Shown here: piece by piece, positions 36,033-45,030 of the stretch
How the letters are laid out: every line of letters begins with the position of its first letter
Position numbering within the stretch: position 1 is the first letter of the stretch
NCBI RefSeq assembly: GCF_014653195.1
Contig: NZ_BNAH01000006.1
Span: 186,001 to 250,000 of the forward strand
Length of the DNA: 64,000 bases
Direction: 5' to 3'
Source of the DNA: Thalassotalea profundi
Lineage (GTDB): Bacteria > Pseudomonadota > Gammaproteobacteria > Enterobacterales > Alteromonadaceae
Position numbers and translations under genes: made by a program
The notes under the pieces: generated by a model
The model's database searches: none
What the model was told of the DNA's origin: nothing
The model's input: the letters and a program-made list of their open reading frames with translations, nothing else

Positions 36033-37538
36033 TTATATTTTCTTATCTAACCAATATACTAGCCATGGTAGGTCACTCGTTGTTGAGTATGTCCAGCCAA
36101 AGCGTCTTGGTGGTATTATGGGCAAATAACCTTTTTTAGCGTGTTTATATTTTTTGTTAATATCTTTACACTGTTGAATAAATACATTGAAGAGTTCGTT
36201 TAATAAAAAAACATCTTCGTTGACTTTTTTCTTTATATATAAAGATTTTCCAATTAGTCCTGCAATGTCACAAACATGCTGGTCATCTATCCATTGGTTT
36301 TTTATTTCTAATAATTTATTGTCCATTGAAGCAAGATATAATGGGAGTACTTTATTCTTGAGCTTTTTATCAGCAAAATGAATCCCATAATTTGGCATAA
36401 AATCACCAAAGGCATTAAGTAATGCAGCTGATCTTTTATCATGAGTGAGGCGGTAATAGCGCCATAAACCATCACCTAGTAAAGCCATCATCCAAGGAGA
36501 GCAAACAGGTGAATTACCTGCTTTGCCTTCATGTGATTTATAGGTATGTTGTGGACACCCTATAATTTTCCATTCATTTCTAGGGCTGAAAGTCATTTGA
36601 ACAGTAGCATCAATAATTTCATCTATTCTATTTTTAGCTTGCGGGCTACCTGATATTTCCCAATAGGCTATTGCAATATTCAAAGCGGCCGCTTGATGAC
36701 GTTCTGTCCAAAATTGATAATTGCTTTTGTATGTGGCTTGCCAATTTAAAGATTGTTCAAAAAAAGCTTTTAGTACAGGCTTAATTCTATTATCTCCAGT
36801 AAGCAAGTAGAAGTAGAGTAATCCATTAGGCATTAAATATTTTAAATCGAAGTTTTCTTTTAATTTGAATTTTCCTGTCTCGTCTAAATTCTCTAAATAA
36901 AAGTGCACTAACTTGCTGCCTTCTTTAAGCCATTTAGTGTCACCAGTTAAAATAAATAATTGAAAGATAGATCTTGGTCTATCGAATAACCATTGTGATG
37001 CTCGTGTCGGCGGGTATTTATTTTGTTTTAATAACAGATCGTTAGTGACAAAGTTGGCATAAAGGGTTTTCGGGCTTGTATACCATGAAGTATCCAATTG
37101 AGTTATTTTAGGATGAAGTAAAATACTTTCGGCTAGCCATTGTGCTGAAGGGTAAACTAAATGCGGTAAACTTTTATTCTTGATTATTTGGGTATTTATT
37201 TCTTTTTTAGCGGGAAGCCATTGCAATTTATACGTAATGTTTTCTTTTGGGTTTTGATCATTTTGTTTATTTACATTGATTTGTAGTAGGCGAATAAATG
37301 TTGCTTGATTATCGTTAGTCCATTGGGTTAAAGCCGTAGCTTTATTGTTTAACTTTATTCCATTAACTGTAATTATTATTTCAGATTGTAGTGGTATTTT
37401 ATTATTAGGTACAGGAAGAACAAAGATTTTTTTATCAGCAGGCGCTGCAAATTTTATACTGTTTTCTTGTGATAATACTGTGCTAGATACAATACAAAGA
37501 CAAATAATAAAAAATTTTATTGTGATAAAGTTATTCAT
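36033..37538 (-). CDS. Secreted protein of unknown function, probable alpha/alpha-toroid carbohydrate-active fold
   Basis: 501 residues. A signal peptide (FFIICLCIVSSTVLS) is followed by a beta-rich region (about 25-120) and then helical repeats: SQWLFDRPRSIFQLFILTGDTKWLKEGSKLVHFYLEN, LMPNGLLYFYLLTGDNRIKPVLKAFFEQSL, ERHQAAALNIAIAYWEISGS, SPWMMALLGDGLWRYYRLTHDKRS. Repeated Tyr/Trp-rich helix pairs of this type occur in alpha/alpha toroids of polysaccharide lyases and unsaturated glycosidases. I do not recognise the family. It overlaps the upstream EEP-family gene by 8 bases, so the two are co-translated, and it sits between polymerase and dTDP-rhamnose genes. A role in trimming or modifying the exopolysaccharide is plausible but inferred. 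Confidence 0.62.
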   Translation of the reverse strand: MNNFITIKFFIICLCIVSSTVLSQENSIKFAAPADKKIFVLPVPNNKIPLQSEIIITVNGIKLNNKATALTQWTNDNQATFIRLLQINVNKQNDQNPKENITYKLQWLPAKKEINTQIIKNKSLPHLVYPSAQWLAESILLHPKITQLDTSWYTSPKTLYANFVTNDLLLKQNKYPPTRASQWLFDRPRSIFQLFILTGDTKWLKEGSKLVHFYLENLDETGKFKLKENFDLKYLMPNGLLYFYLLTGDNRIKPVLKAFFEQSLNWQATYKSNYQFWTERHQAAALNIAIAYWEISGSPQAKNRIDEIIDATVQMTFSPRNEWKIIGCPQHTYKSHEGKAGNSPVCSPWMMALLGDGLWRYYRLTHDKRSAALLNAFGDFMPNYGIHFADKKLKNKVLPLYLASMDNKLLEIKNQWIDDQHVCDIAGLIGKSLYIKKKVNEDVFLLNELFNVFIQQCKDINKKYKHAKKGYLPIIPPRRFGWTYSTTSDLPWLVYWLDKKI

Positions 37539-38418
37539 TAAGATCAGCCTCTTTTAAAGAAAACTGTGATAGTACGGGGTAATGATCTCCTCCTAAGGTT
37601 TCTAATACAGTTGCCTTCTCGATATTAAATTCATCTGAAAATAGTATATGATCTATTCTAACGCCAGGTAATTTTAGACCTTTATAATTATAGTTAAGTG
37701 TATTATTAAAGCCGTTTCCCTGGATTGAAAGAGCATTATTGAATTGATTGAATGTTCGTCGATAAATACCCTCAGAGGTACTCATATTGAAATCGCCAGA
37801 AATAATTACTTTATTTTTTGATGCGCCCCAGCTACTTATAATCAATGCTGCAAGCTCTCTATTTGAATGGACTTTAGCTATGTTGCTAAATCGAGGGAAT
37901 ATACTTCTTACTGACGGGAAGTGCACATTTACAATATTTACTTTTTCATTATTAATTTTTAGTTCGTAGAAAGCAGCCCAATCACCATAACCTTTGTACA
38001 TGGCATTATTTAACGAGTTTATTTTTTTAAAAGGGTATTTACTAATGAAGCATAAATTATTTTTACAGTCTTGAAATGGATAGCTTTTGAATACTTTTGT
38101 GCCTAGTAAACGTCCAGACTCTTGAAACAGAAATACATCAGGGTTATAAAATCTGATTGCTGCTTTCAGCTTTTTAAGTTCTATTCCTTCACCAATATTG
38201 GCAGTAATTAGGGTGAAGGATGGTTTAGAATTTTTGTTAGTATTCAATGGGTTAATGTTGATTTGAAAATCTAACAAATAGAAACTTAACGCCAAAATAA
38301 GGGGTAAAGTATACTTTTTTGCAACAGTGAGCTCTTTCCATAATAGGCAGAGAAAAATAGTTAAGCAAAAATAAAAGTATCGCGGAACAAAAAAAATCAG
38401 ATACTGCACGACAAGCAT
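37531..38418 (-). CDS. Membrane-anchored endonuclease/exonuclease/phosphatase (EEP) family protein
   Basis: 295 residues from the first ATG at 38418. Two N-terminal hydrophobic segments are followed by an EEP domain: FTLITANIGEGIELKKL, YNPDVFLFQESGR (metal-binding Glu), VNIVNVHFP, KVIISGDFNMSTSEG (GDxN), and the final DHILFSDEF and GGDHYPVLSQFSL (catalytic Asp-His). Such membrane-linked EEP proteins are likely phosphodiesterases or phosphatases facing the periplasm; the target is unknown. The reading frame stays open for 33 more codons upstream (to 38517), encoding another hydrophobic helix right behind AAGGA (38515-38519), but with no ATG, GTG or TTG, so the true start may be ATT (38511) or ATA (38508). 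Confidence 0.75.
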   Translation of the reverse strand: MLVVQYLIFFVPRYFYFCLTIFLCLLWKELTVAKKYTLPLILALSFYLLDFQININPLNTNKNSKPSFTLITANIGEGIELKKLKAAIRFYNPDVFLFQESGRLLGTKVFKSYPFQDCKNNLCFISKYPFKKINSLNNAMYKGYGDWAAFYELKINNEKVNIVNVHFPSVRSIFPRFSNIAKVHSNRELAALIISSWGASKNKVIISGDFNMSTSEGIYRRTFNQFNNALSIQGNGFNNTLNYNYKGLKLPGVRIDHILFSDEFNIEKATVLETLGGDHYPVLSQFSLKEADLNE

Positions 38419-38571
38419 TAATTCACTATCAGGAAATAATAGTAAATAGATAACAAATATACTTACAGTTAATGATAGCCAATATATAGACTGAGCAATT
38501 ATATTTATAATACTTCCTTAGTTGTAATTACAAGTTAACTGATTAATATTGCAAAACTAATTTTTGCTAGT

Positions 38572-39690
38572 TTATTCACTATATTGTGTTTCTATCCAGT
38601 CTTGATAACTGCCATCCATTACACTTTGCCACCACTGTTCATTATTTAAGTACCATTGAACTGTTTTTTCTATGCCAGATTGAAATGACTCTTTGGGTTG
38701 GTAACCTAATTCATTATTAGTTTTGGTGGCATCTATTGCATAGCGACGATCGTGACCGGGTCTGTCTTTCACATAAGTAATAAGTGACTCGGTATTAGCG
38801 TTAATGGCGGCAGTGGCATTAGGGAAACGCTGCTTCAATGAACTATCATTAGCAAAGGCTTTTTCAACTAACTTTGATATTTCTTTTACAATATCAATAT
38901 TGGCCCATTCGTTATTACCACCAATATTATAATTTTCACCAAGTCGACCATTTTGTATAACTAAATCAATGCCATAGGCATGGTCTTCTACATATAACCA
39001 ATCTCTAATTTGTTGGCCATCCCCATAAATAGGTAAAGCTTTATTGTGCAGAATATTAGTAATAACCAGTGGAATTAGTTTTTCAGGAAAATGGTAAGGA
39101 CCATAGTTATTTGAACAGTTACTTGTTGTTACGTTTAAACCGTAAGTATGATGATACGCGCGAACTAAATGATCACTCGCTGCTTTACTTGCCGAGTATG
39201 GTGAATTTGGTGCATAAGCCGTATCTTCAGTAAATGCAGGATCTGTGGCTGATAGTGTGCCATACACTTCATCTGTTGAAACGTGATGAAAACGATGGTT
39301 TTCTTTAGGGGCTTTACCTTCAGCAATTGGCGTATCTAGCCATACTTTTTTAGCCGCTTTTAATAATGCATACGTTCCTAGTATATTGGTTTCGATAAAG
39401 GCGTCAGGCCCTGTAATTGAACGGTCTACGTGTGACTCAGCTGCAAAATGTATTAATGTATCAATATCATGTTCTTGTAAAATAGATGCTATTAATGCGT
39501 CATCACAAATATTACCGTGAATAAAAGTGAAGTTTTCTTCGTCTTTTACGGGTGTTAAGTTAGCAATATTACCAGCGTATGTTAATGCATCGATCACCAC
39601 CACTTTGTCTAATGGGTATTGTTTCATCCAATAATGTACGAAGTTGGCACCTATAAAGCCCGCACCACCTGTTACAAGTAATTTTTTCAT
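38572..39690 (-). CDS. rfbB: dTDP-glucose 4,6-dehydratase
   Basis: 372 residues. Short-chain dehydrogenase fold with NAD-binding [35 protein letters not shown] (catalytic Thr/Asp/Glu region) and [15 protein letters not shown] (Tyr-x3-Lys). [46 protein letters not shown] and [12 protein letters not shown] are family landmarks. Second step of dTDP-L-rhamnose synthesis: converts dTDP-glucose to the 4-keto-6-deoxy intermediate. Last of four genes in order rfbA-C-D-B reading the minus strand, 3 bases after rfbD. Slightly longer than the usual ~355 because of an insertion near residue 130 ([14 protein letters not shown]). Confidence 0.97.
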   Translation of the reverse strand: MKKLLVTGGAGFIGANFVHYWMKQYPLDKVVVIDALTYAGNIANLTPVKDEENFTFIHGNICDDALIASILQEHDIDTLIHFAAESHVDRSITGPDAFIETNILGTYALLKAAKKVWLDTPIAEGKAPKENHRFHHVSTDEVYGTLSATDPAFTEDTAYAPNSPYSASKAASDHLVRAYHHTYGLNVTTSNCSNNYGPYHFPEKLIPLVITNILHNKALPIYGDGQQIRDWLYVEDHAYGIDLVIQNGRLGENYNIGGNNEWANIDIVKEISKLVEKAFANDSSLKQRFPNATAAINANTESLITYVKDRPGHDRRYAIDATKTNNELGYQPKESFQSGIEKTVQWYLNNEQWWQSVMDGSYQDWIETQYSE

Positions 39691-39693
39691 TGG

Positions 39694-40569
39694 TTAATTT
39701 TCTCTATTTTTTAAGTCATTTAACATACTATTAAGCTGTTGTCGCCAGTGTACAATTAACTCCGACGGAAATGTATTTGAATTTTGTGATTTATCTAACA
39801 CACTAAAGCTTGGCCTTTTGGCGGGAGTAGGGTAATCAGCGGTAGTAATTGCTTTTATCGCTATGTTTTTGCTAATTAAATCTTTATCAAATGCCAACTC
39901 TTGAATGGCAACAGCAAAGTCATACCAACTTGCTACGCCTTGGTCAGTCCAATGGTAAATACCCATCAATTGGTTTTTAGCTGCATGCAAAGCCGCTTTA
40001 GCTAAGGTTTTAGCATAAGTTGGTGTGCCAATTTGATCGCTAATAATTCCCAGCTCAGGTTTGCTTTCCATTAAGTTCAACATGGTTTTTACAAAGTTAT
40101 TACCGTATGTTGAATAGACCCAAGCTGTTCGTATAATACAGCTGGTCTCAGGTGCTAATTCTAGTAGTAGTTTTTCACCTATCGCTTTACTTGCACCGTA
40201 AGTATTAATGGGTGCATGCTGGTCGGTGGTTAAATAAGGCGTTGAGCTATTCCCGTCAAAAACAAAGTCGGTAGAAAGGTGAACTAAATGTAAAGAAAGT
40301 GAATGGCAAGCTTGTGCTAAATTCCCTACTGAATAACCATTAATTTGATTTGCTTGTTCGGGTTCTTTCTCTGCAAGGTCTACTGCCGTATAAGCTGCTG
40401 CATTTATAACCGCATCAGGTTTTAAATGTGTGAGTACTTTTTCTATAGCATTTTTATCTGCAATGTTAAGTTCATTTCGACCTAAACAAATAATCTCTCT
40501 TTTATTATTTGACAGGTTATTTAATTCACTTGCCACTTGGCCACTTTTTCCGATAACAACAATTTTCAT
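39694..40569 (-). CDS. rfbD: dTDP-4-dehydrorhamnose reductase
   Basis: 291 residues. The N-terminal KIVVIGKSGQVASELNNL holds the NADPH-binding GxxGQ motif; DAVINAAAYTAVDLAEKEP, LSTDFVFDGNSSTPY and YGASKAIGEKLLLE (Tyr-x3-Lys) follow, then IIRTAWVYSTYGNNFVKTML and GIYHWTDQGVASWYDFAVAI. Final step of dTDP-L-rhamnose synthesis. It lies between rfbC and rfbB in the four-gene operon, so a rhamnose or related 6-deoxy sugar is a likely component of the exopolysaccharide or of lipopolysaccharide. Confidence 0.96.
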   Translation of the reverse strand: MKIVVIGKSGQVASELNNLSNNKREIICLGRNELNIADKNAIEKVLTHLKPDAVINAAAYTAVDLAEKEPEQANQINGYSVGNLAQACHSLSLHLVHLSTDFVFDGNSSTPYLTTDQHAPINTYGASKAIGEKLLLELAPETSCIIRTAWVYSTYGNNFVKTMLNLMESKPELGIISDQIGTPTYAKTLAKAALHAAKNQLMGIYHWTDQGVASWYDFAVAIQELAFDKDLISKNIAIKAITTADYPTPAKRPSFSVLDKSQNSNTFPSELIVHWRQQLNSMLNDLKNREN

Positions 40570-40597
40570 TTTACAGCCTTGTTAATGTCATGATGTT

Positions 40598-41143
40598 TTA
40601 AAATGTTGGCGCATTTGAGAAAGCTAAACCGCTTTTATCTTTTTCTGACAACTGGGGCTGTGCGTTGTTAACAAGTGGCCATTGAATGGCTAATTTAGGA
40701 TCATTCCATAATATTGACACTTCATGTTCAGGCGCATAATAGTCAGTACACTTATAAACAAACTCGGCGGACTCACTTATCACATAAAACCCATGAGCAA
40801 AGCCTTCTGGTACCCATAATTGACGTTTGTTTTCTGCTGATAATACTACGCCAACATGTTGCCCAAAAGTTGGTGAGGTTTTTCGCATATCTACTGCTAC
40901 ATCGTATACTTCGCCAGCACACACTCTCACTAATTTACCTTGAGTTTGTTTTAGTTGATAATGCAAACCTCTAAGAATACCTTGGGAAGACTTACTGTGA
41001 TTGTCTTGCACGAATGTACGATCACAGCATAAGGTTTTAAATGTGTCATCTCGAAAGGTTTCCATAAAGAAACCACGTTCATCACCAAATACCTTTGGTT
41101 CTAGAATTTTTACATCGGGTATTTGAGTTGCTATAACCTTCAT
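40598..41143 (-). CDS. rfbC: dTDP-4-dehydrorhamnose 3,5-epimerase
   Basis: 181 residues, the normal size for RmlC. Cupin fold: VFGDERGFFMETF, FVQDNHSKSSQGILRGLHYQL (active-site His and Lys), GKLVRVCAGEVYDVAVDMR, and LWVPEGFAHGFYVISESAEFVYKCTDYY. Catalyses the third step of dTDP-L-rhamnose synthesis. Its ATG overlaps the rfbA stop by one base (TAATG), indicating translational coupling. Confidence 0.97.
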   Translation of the reverse strand: MKVIATQIPDVKILEPKVFGDERGFFMETFRDDTFKTLCCDRTFVQDNHSKSSQGILRGLHYQLKQTQGKLVRVCAGEVYDVAVDMRKTSPTFGQHVGVVLSAENKRQLWVPEGFAHGFYVISESAEFVYKCTDYYAPEHEVSILWNDPKLAIQWPLVNNAQPQLSEKDKSGLAFSNAPTF

Positions 41144-42021
41144 TAAAAAACAGTCTCGCTAATTAGTTTTAATAAGTATTCACCGTAGCCACTTTTACGC
41201 AATGGGCCCGCAATTTCTTTTAGTTTTTGATCTGAAATCCAGCCATTTCGGTAGGCGACTTCTTCAGGGCAATTTACTTTTAATCCTTGGCGTTTATCTA
41301 TGGTGGCAATAAACTGAGCAGCAGCTAATAAGTCGTCGTGTGTTCCTGTGTCTAACCAAGCGGTGCCTCGGCCCATAATTTCTACACGCAACTCACCTGC
41401 TTGTAAATATTGGTCGATGACGTCCGTGATTTCTAATTCGCCACGTGCTGATGGTTTTACGTTCTTTGCAAATTCTACAACACGTTTATCAAAAAAGTAG
41501 ATACCTGGAACGGCATAGTTTGATTTAGGTACTTCAGGCTTTTCTTCTATAGAAATAGCAACGCCATTTTTATCAAATTCTACTACGCCGTATGATCTTG
41601 GATTTGAAACATGGTAACCAAATACTGTACCGCCTGATGTTTGCGCGTTTGCATTTTTAAGTGATTTTACTAGGTCGTGGCCATAAAACATGTTATCACC
41701 AAGTACGAGAGCAGCTGAACTACCAGCTAAAAAGTCTTCGGCAATTGTAAATGCTTGTGCAAGTCCGTCAGGGCTTGCTTGTACCTCATAGCTAATTTTT
41801 ATGCCAAAATTCTCACCGTTGCCGAGTAAATCACTAAATCTATCTATTTCTTCAGGTGTTGAAATGATTAGAATTTCATTGATACCTGCTTGCATTAACG
41901 TTGCTAACGGATAATAGATCATTGGTTTATCGTATACGGGCATTAGCTGTTTACTAACTACTTTTGTTAAAGGGTATAGGCGTGTTCCTGTCCCCCCAGC
42001 TAAAATTATTCCTTTTCTCAT
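41143..42021 (-). CDS. rfbA: Glucose-1-phosphate thymidylyltransferase
   Basis: 292 residues. [31 protein letters not shown] is split across the nucleotide-binding loop and the catalytic Lys; [43 protein letters not shown] and [14 protein letters not shown] are hallmarks of RmlA. First enzyme and feedback-control point of the dTDP-L-rhamnose pathway, making dTDP-glucose from dTTP and glucose-1-phosphate. Head of the rfbACDB operon, with a 61-base gap to the preceding lipoprotein gene on the same strand. Confidence 0.97.
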   Translation of the reverse strand: MRKGIILAGGTGTRLYPLTKVVSKQLMPVYDKPMIYYPLATLMQAGINEILIISTPEEIDRFSDLLGNGENFGIKISYEVQASPDGLAQAFTIAEDFLAGSSAALVLGDNMFYGHDLVKSLKNANAQTSGGTVFGYHVSNPRSYGVVEFDKNGVAISIEEKPEVPKSNYAVPGIYFFDKRVVEFAKNVKPSARGELEITDVIDQYLQAGELRVEIMGRGTAWLDTGTHDDLLAAAQFIATIDKRQGLKVNCPEEVAYRNGWISDQKLKEIAGPLRKSGYGEYLLKLISETVF

Positions 42022-42082
42022 GTTGTATTTCCACTATTTTTAATTTGAATTTTTATCATGAAACAGTTGATTCGAATTAATT

Positions 42083-44785
42083 TTATTTCAATTCTATATC
42101 AATACCATACACTAGTGCACCATCATAACCACTTGGCACAGTATATTCGACATTTTCTACGTTTTTATCCGGAGATTGCTTAAATAATATTATAAACTTT
42201 TGAGAAGCCGAAGAAATAGCAACTCCAATAACGTTATTACTTTTTATCAAGCCATTTTCTGTAGTCATCATAATAGGATTTTGATCAAACTCTATATCTT
42301 CTTCTTTTGAAGCGAATTGGATTATATTTATAATTTCACTATTGGATGTATCTGATTTATCTGAAATAGCTAAATGCCACTTTTTTTGATTGTCTTGTAC
42401 TTGGTAATCCGCAATACCATCCCATAGAACTCGCTCATCAATAATTTCTATATTAGTGTCTAACGGCCATATATTCTGAAATAACACTTTATTTTTGCCA
42501 TCATTTATTAGGTAACTTTTATTTAATAATGTATCTTTTTCAGGCTTTACTTGAAAGTGCTGAATGGTTTTTACCCATCGTGTGTGGCTCATGCCCTGTG
42601 TTAATCCCAGGTCACTATATTTGATTAAATCTTTTATTTGATCGGGCTTTGTTATTACATGGTCGTAGCTTATTACAATATTAGGTTTAATAAACGCTAA
42701 CTGTCGGTTAACTAATTCAGCATAGTCTGTAGCATAATAACCAGACATGTTATAGGTATCTGTGGCATCTGCTGAGATTAATGTTATATGCTGATCATCG
42801 AAAACATATTGAGTTAAAGGCTCTCCTACAGGCCTTCTGGTAGGGCTTGAGGACCCATTATCGGCATTTTCTATTAGAATTGTGTTATGAGTTATACTTG
42901 AACCTGCAGGGCCATCATATCCTGTTACTTCTTTAGTGACCCAATTACCTTTGTAGGATATGTCGAATGATAATGCGTCTCGATGTTCATGATCAACACG
43001 AAGTTTTCTGTTGATAAAATAAAGGTTAGTAGCAGTCTCTGTCCAATTAGTTCTACTACTAATCAGGCCTACTCCTGGAGATATGTTAAGTGTATCTTCA
43101 GGGAAAGCAGGTTCGTTATTTTTGATCATAGGATCATGATGTAATAAACGTTGAAAGTGAGTAGTTATAGAGCTTGTTTTGTATCCTTCATTGGCTAAAA
43201 CATCATTAAACCATTGATAGAGAACCGCAATATCTTTTTTGTTTTCTAATAACCCCATTAATTCAAATGCAAACTGATAACGGTTGTCGTCAAATACTGG
43301 TTCGTAGTCGGTTGCTCGTTCTTCATCACCATATTTATAAACGCCCGAATAATTAGCAAGTGTTTGATGGATTAGTGATTGAACTGCATTATGAGCAAAG
43401 CTTGTTGGGTAAGATATATTACGCTTATCTTTATTGATCATAAATATTCTGACCCAATGAGCTTGTGTAGCAGGGCTATAATCTGAACCTTCGGCCCAAG
43501 AACCACCTGCCATGATGTCTTTCATGTAATAATCAATAACAAAACGATTAAGTACTGAATCACCGGCACTTAATAGTTCTTGGCCTAAATTCGTGTACTG
43601 TGAAGACTCACTAAGTACATAACCTAATAGGGTAAGGTTTTCGGCTAAAGACGTTACTTCATCACTATCACCAACTCTAAAATCATTAAAGTCATTGTTA
43701 AAATCAATATAATCAAGCCAATATTCGCCCCAAACAGAAAAAATGTTTTCTATTTTTGTTTGCTTATCCTCCGCTATATATGACTTGATCCATGTATACC
43801 CCATAATTGCCCAACGTGATCCGCTTCTAAATGCATTACGATTATTGTAATATTTCCAACCAATATCTGGTTCGCTGAAATAGGTTTGTTCCAATAAATC
43901 TATAGCTCGATCTAAATATTTGACTTCACCTGAAACATAATAAGCTAAAGAATAACCACCTATAAACTCTCCTGTATTTGCTGGGGTTTTAACTAAATAA
44001 CTATTAAGCCTATTTGTTAAGTCTTTCCACGCACTGTCATCCTCTAAAATTTTTCTCTTAACTTGATTAATTCTATCGTTAGTAAGCAGTAAAACATGGT
44101 TTGGAATTCCAGTTGTATATGGCAATACTGTGACAGTAACAGTTTCTATAGCACTCTCATCATCTTTATCAATTGCTGTTATTTCAAATATTAATTGTTC
44201 TATGTCACTTACTTTTGGTGTGGTAAATGCTATTCCAAAGTTTTGCGTAGGAGTAACTTCTACTGTTGTTCCTGATATTTGTTGCCAATGGCTTGTTACA
44301 TCACTTTCTTCATCTTGGATACTGGGAGTGAGGGTGACCTCGGAGTTTTCATTAACAGTAATATTGTTTTCTATTTCTATCGTAGGAGAGGTATTAATAT
44401 ATAATAAGGTAAAGCTTTCTTGTTTAGTTTGAGTATTATTGTCAGCGTCTTTAACTGTTAGTTGTAGGGTAACTTCTTCATTAGCTGTTATATTAGGAAT
44501 CGTAAAGTTTACCGTTTTTTGAGTGGTATTCGTTAAAGTAAGGGGAATGCCAGAAATTTGTTCCCATTGGTAAACTATAGATTGACTATTAGAAGCAGAA
44601 ACATAGCTAGTAATAGATGCATCGCTTTCTTCATAAAGACTACCCTGACTCTCAATAGAAGTGATCACTAGACGATGAACTTCGGGTGCACTATCAGTAC
44701 TACTATCACCGCATGATTGTATGAATATTAGAAATGCTAATAGATAGAAAAATTTTGTACTAACTTTTATTGGGTAAAAATTCAT
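42083..44785 (-). CDS. Lipoprotein with Ig/cadherin-like repeats and a heparinase II/III-like domain
   Basis: 900 residues. A lipoprotein signal (FYLLAFLIFIQSCGDSS; lipobox FIQSC) is followed by two beta-sandwich repeats (about 30-220) with matched segments YQWEQISGIPLTLTNTT and SHWQQISGTTVEVTPTQ, and ANEEVTLQLTVKDADNN and DIEQLIFEITAIDKDDE, PKD/cadherin-like. Next is an alpha/alpha-toroid (about 230-570; LAYYVSGEVKYLDRAIDLLEQ, RWAIMGYTWIKSYI, WAEGSDYSPATQAHW), and then the heparinase II/III C-terminal beta domain (LRVDHEHRDALSFDISYKG, THNTILIENAD, YAELVNRQLAFIKPNIVISYDHV). It is probably an outer-membrane-tethered lyase acting on a uronic-acid-containing polymer, perhaps the polymer made by this locus. 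Encoded downstream of exosortase A on the same strand. Confidence 0.82.
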   Translation of the reverse strand: MNFYPIKVSTKFFYLLAFLIFIQSCGDSSTDSAPEVHRLVITSIESQGSLYEESDASITSYVSASNSQSIVYQWEQISGIPLTLTNTTQKTVNFTIPNITANEEVTLQLTVKDADNNTQTKQESFTLLYINTSPTIEIENNITVNENSEVTLTPSIQDEESDVTSHWQQISGTTVEVTPTQNFGIAFTTPKVSDIEQLIFEITAIDKDDESAIETVTVTVLPYTTGIPNHVLLLTNDRINQVKRKILEDDSAWKDLTNRLNSYLVKTPANTGEFIGGYSLAYYVSGEVKYLDRAIDLLEQTYFSEPDIGWKYYNNRNAFRSGSRWAIMGYTWIKSYIAEDKQTKIENIFSVWGEYWLDYIDFNNDFNDFRVGDSDEVTSLAENLTLLGYVLSESSQYTNLGQELLSAGDSVLNRFVIDYYMKDIMAGGSWAEGSDYSPATQAHWVRIFMINKDKRNISYPTSFAHNAVQSLIHQTLANYSGVYKYGDEERATDYEPVFDDNRYQFAFELMGLLENKKDIAVLYQWFNDVLANEGYKTSSITTHFQRLLHHDPMIKNNEPAFPEDTLNISPGVGLISSRTNWTETATNLYFINRKLRVDHEHRDALSFDISYKGNWVTKEVTGYDGPAGSSITHNTILIENADNGSSSPTRRPVGEPLTQYVFDDQHITLISADATDTYNMSGYYATDYAELVNRQLAFIKPNIVISYDHVITKPDQIKDLIKYSDLGLTQGMSHTRWVKTIQHFQVKPEKDTLLNKSYLINDGKNKVLFQNIWPLDTNIEIIDERVLWDGIADYQVQDNQKKWHLAISDKSDTSNSEIINIIQFASKEEDIEFDQNPIMMTTENGLIKSNNVIGVAISSASQKFIILFKQSPDKNVENVEYTVPSGYDGALVYGIDIELK

Positions 44786-45030
44786 TACTTTTGGGCATCC
44801 ATTATATTTAAAAAGTGCTTAGGTAACCATTAAAAGGCATATAACCTCTGGATTGTTTATTATAGACCGTGTTTGCTTATTTTTTTATAAGAGAATAAGT
44901 TTATGATATTAATTAAGAGTATCTTTATATTATGTATAGAGTTGTTCTTGCGAACCTTTCGCTAATAACTCGATGAGATAAATATTTTTATCATATTTAT
45001 CTCATTTCTTATGCCATCAACTTCCTGAAG
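44786..45030. other. 245-base intergenic region between exosortase and heparinase-like gene
   Basis: AT-rich. It must hold the promoter of the heparinase-like lipoprotein gene, unless that gene is read through from exosortase. The only clear structure is the inverted repeat at 44973-45005. No small gene with a ribosome site is evident. Confidence 0.5.
44973..45005. terminator. 13-bp perfect inverted repeat just downstream of exosortase A
   Basis: ATGAGATAAATAT (44973-44985) and ATATTTATCTCAT (44993-45005) pair exactly around a 7-base loop, 25 bases past the exosortase stop. It would form a stable though AT-rich hairpin and may terminate or stabilise the exosortase transcript. The lack of a following T-run on the minus strand leaves an operator as the alternative. 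Confidence 0.45.
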
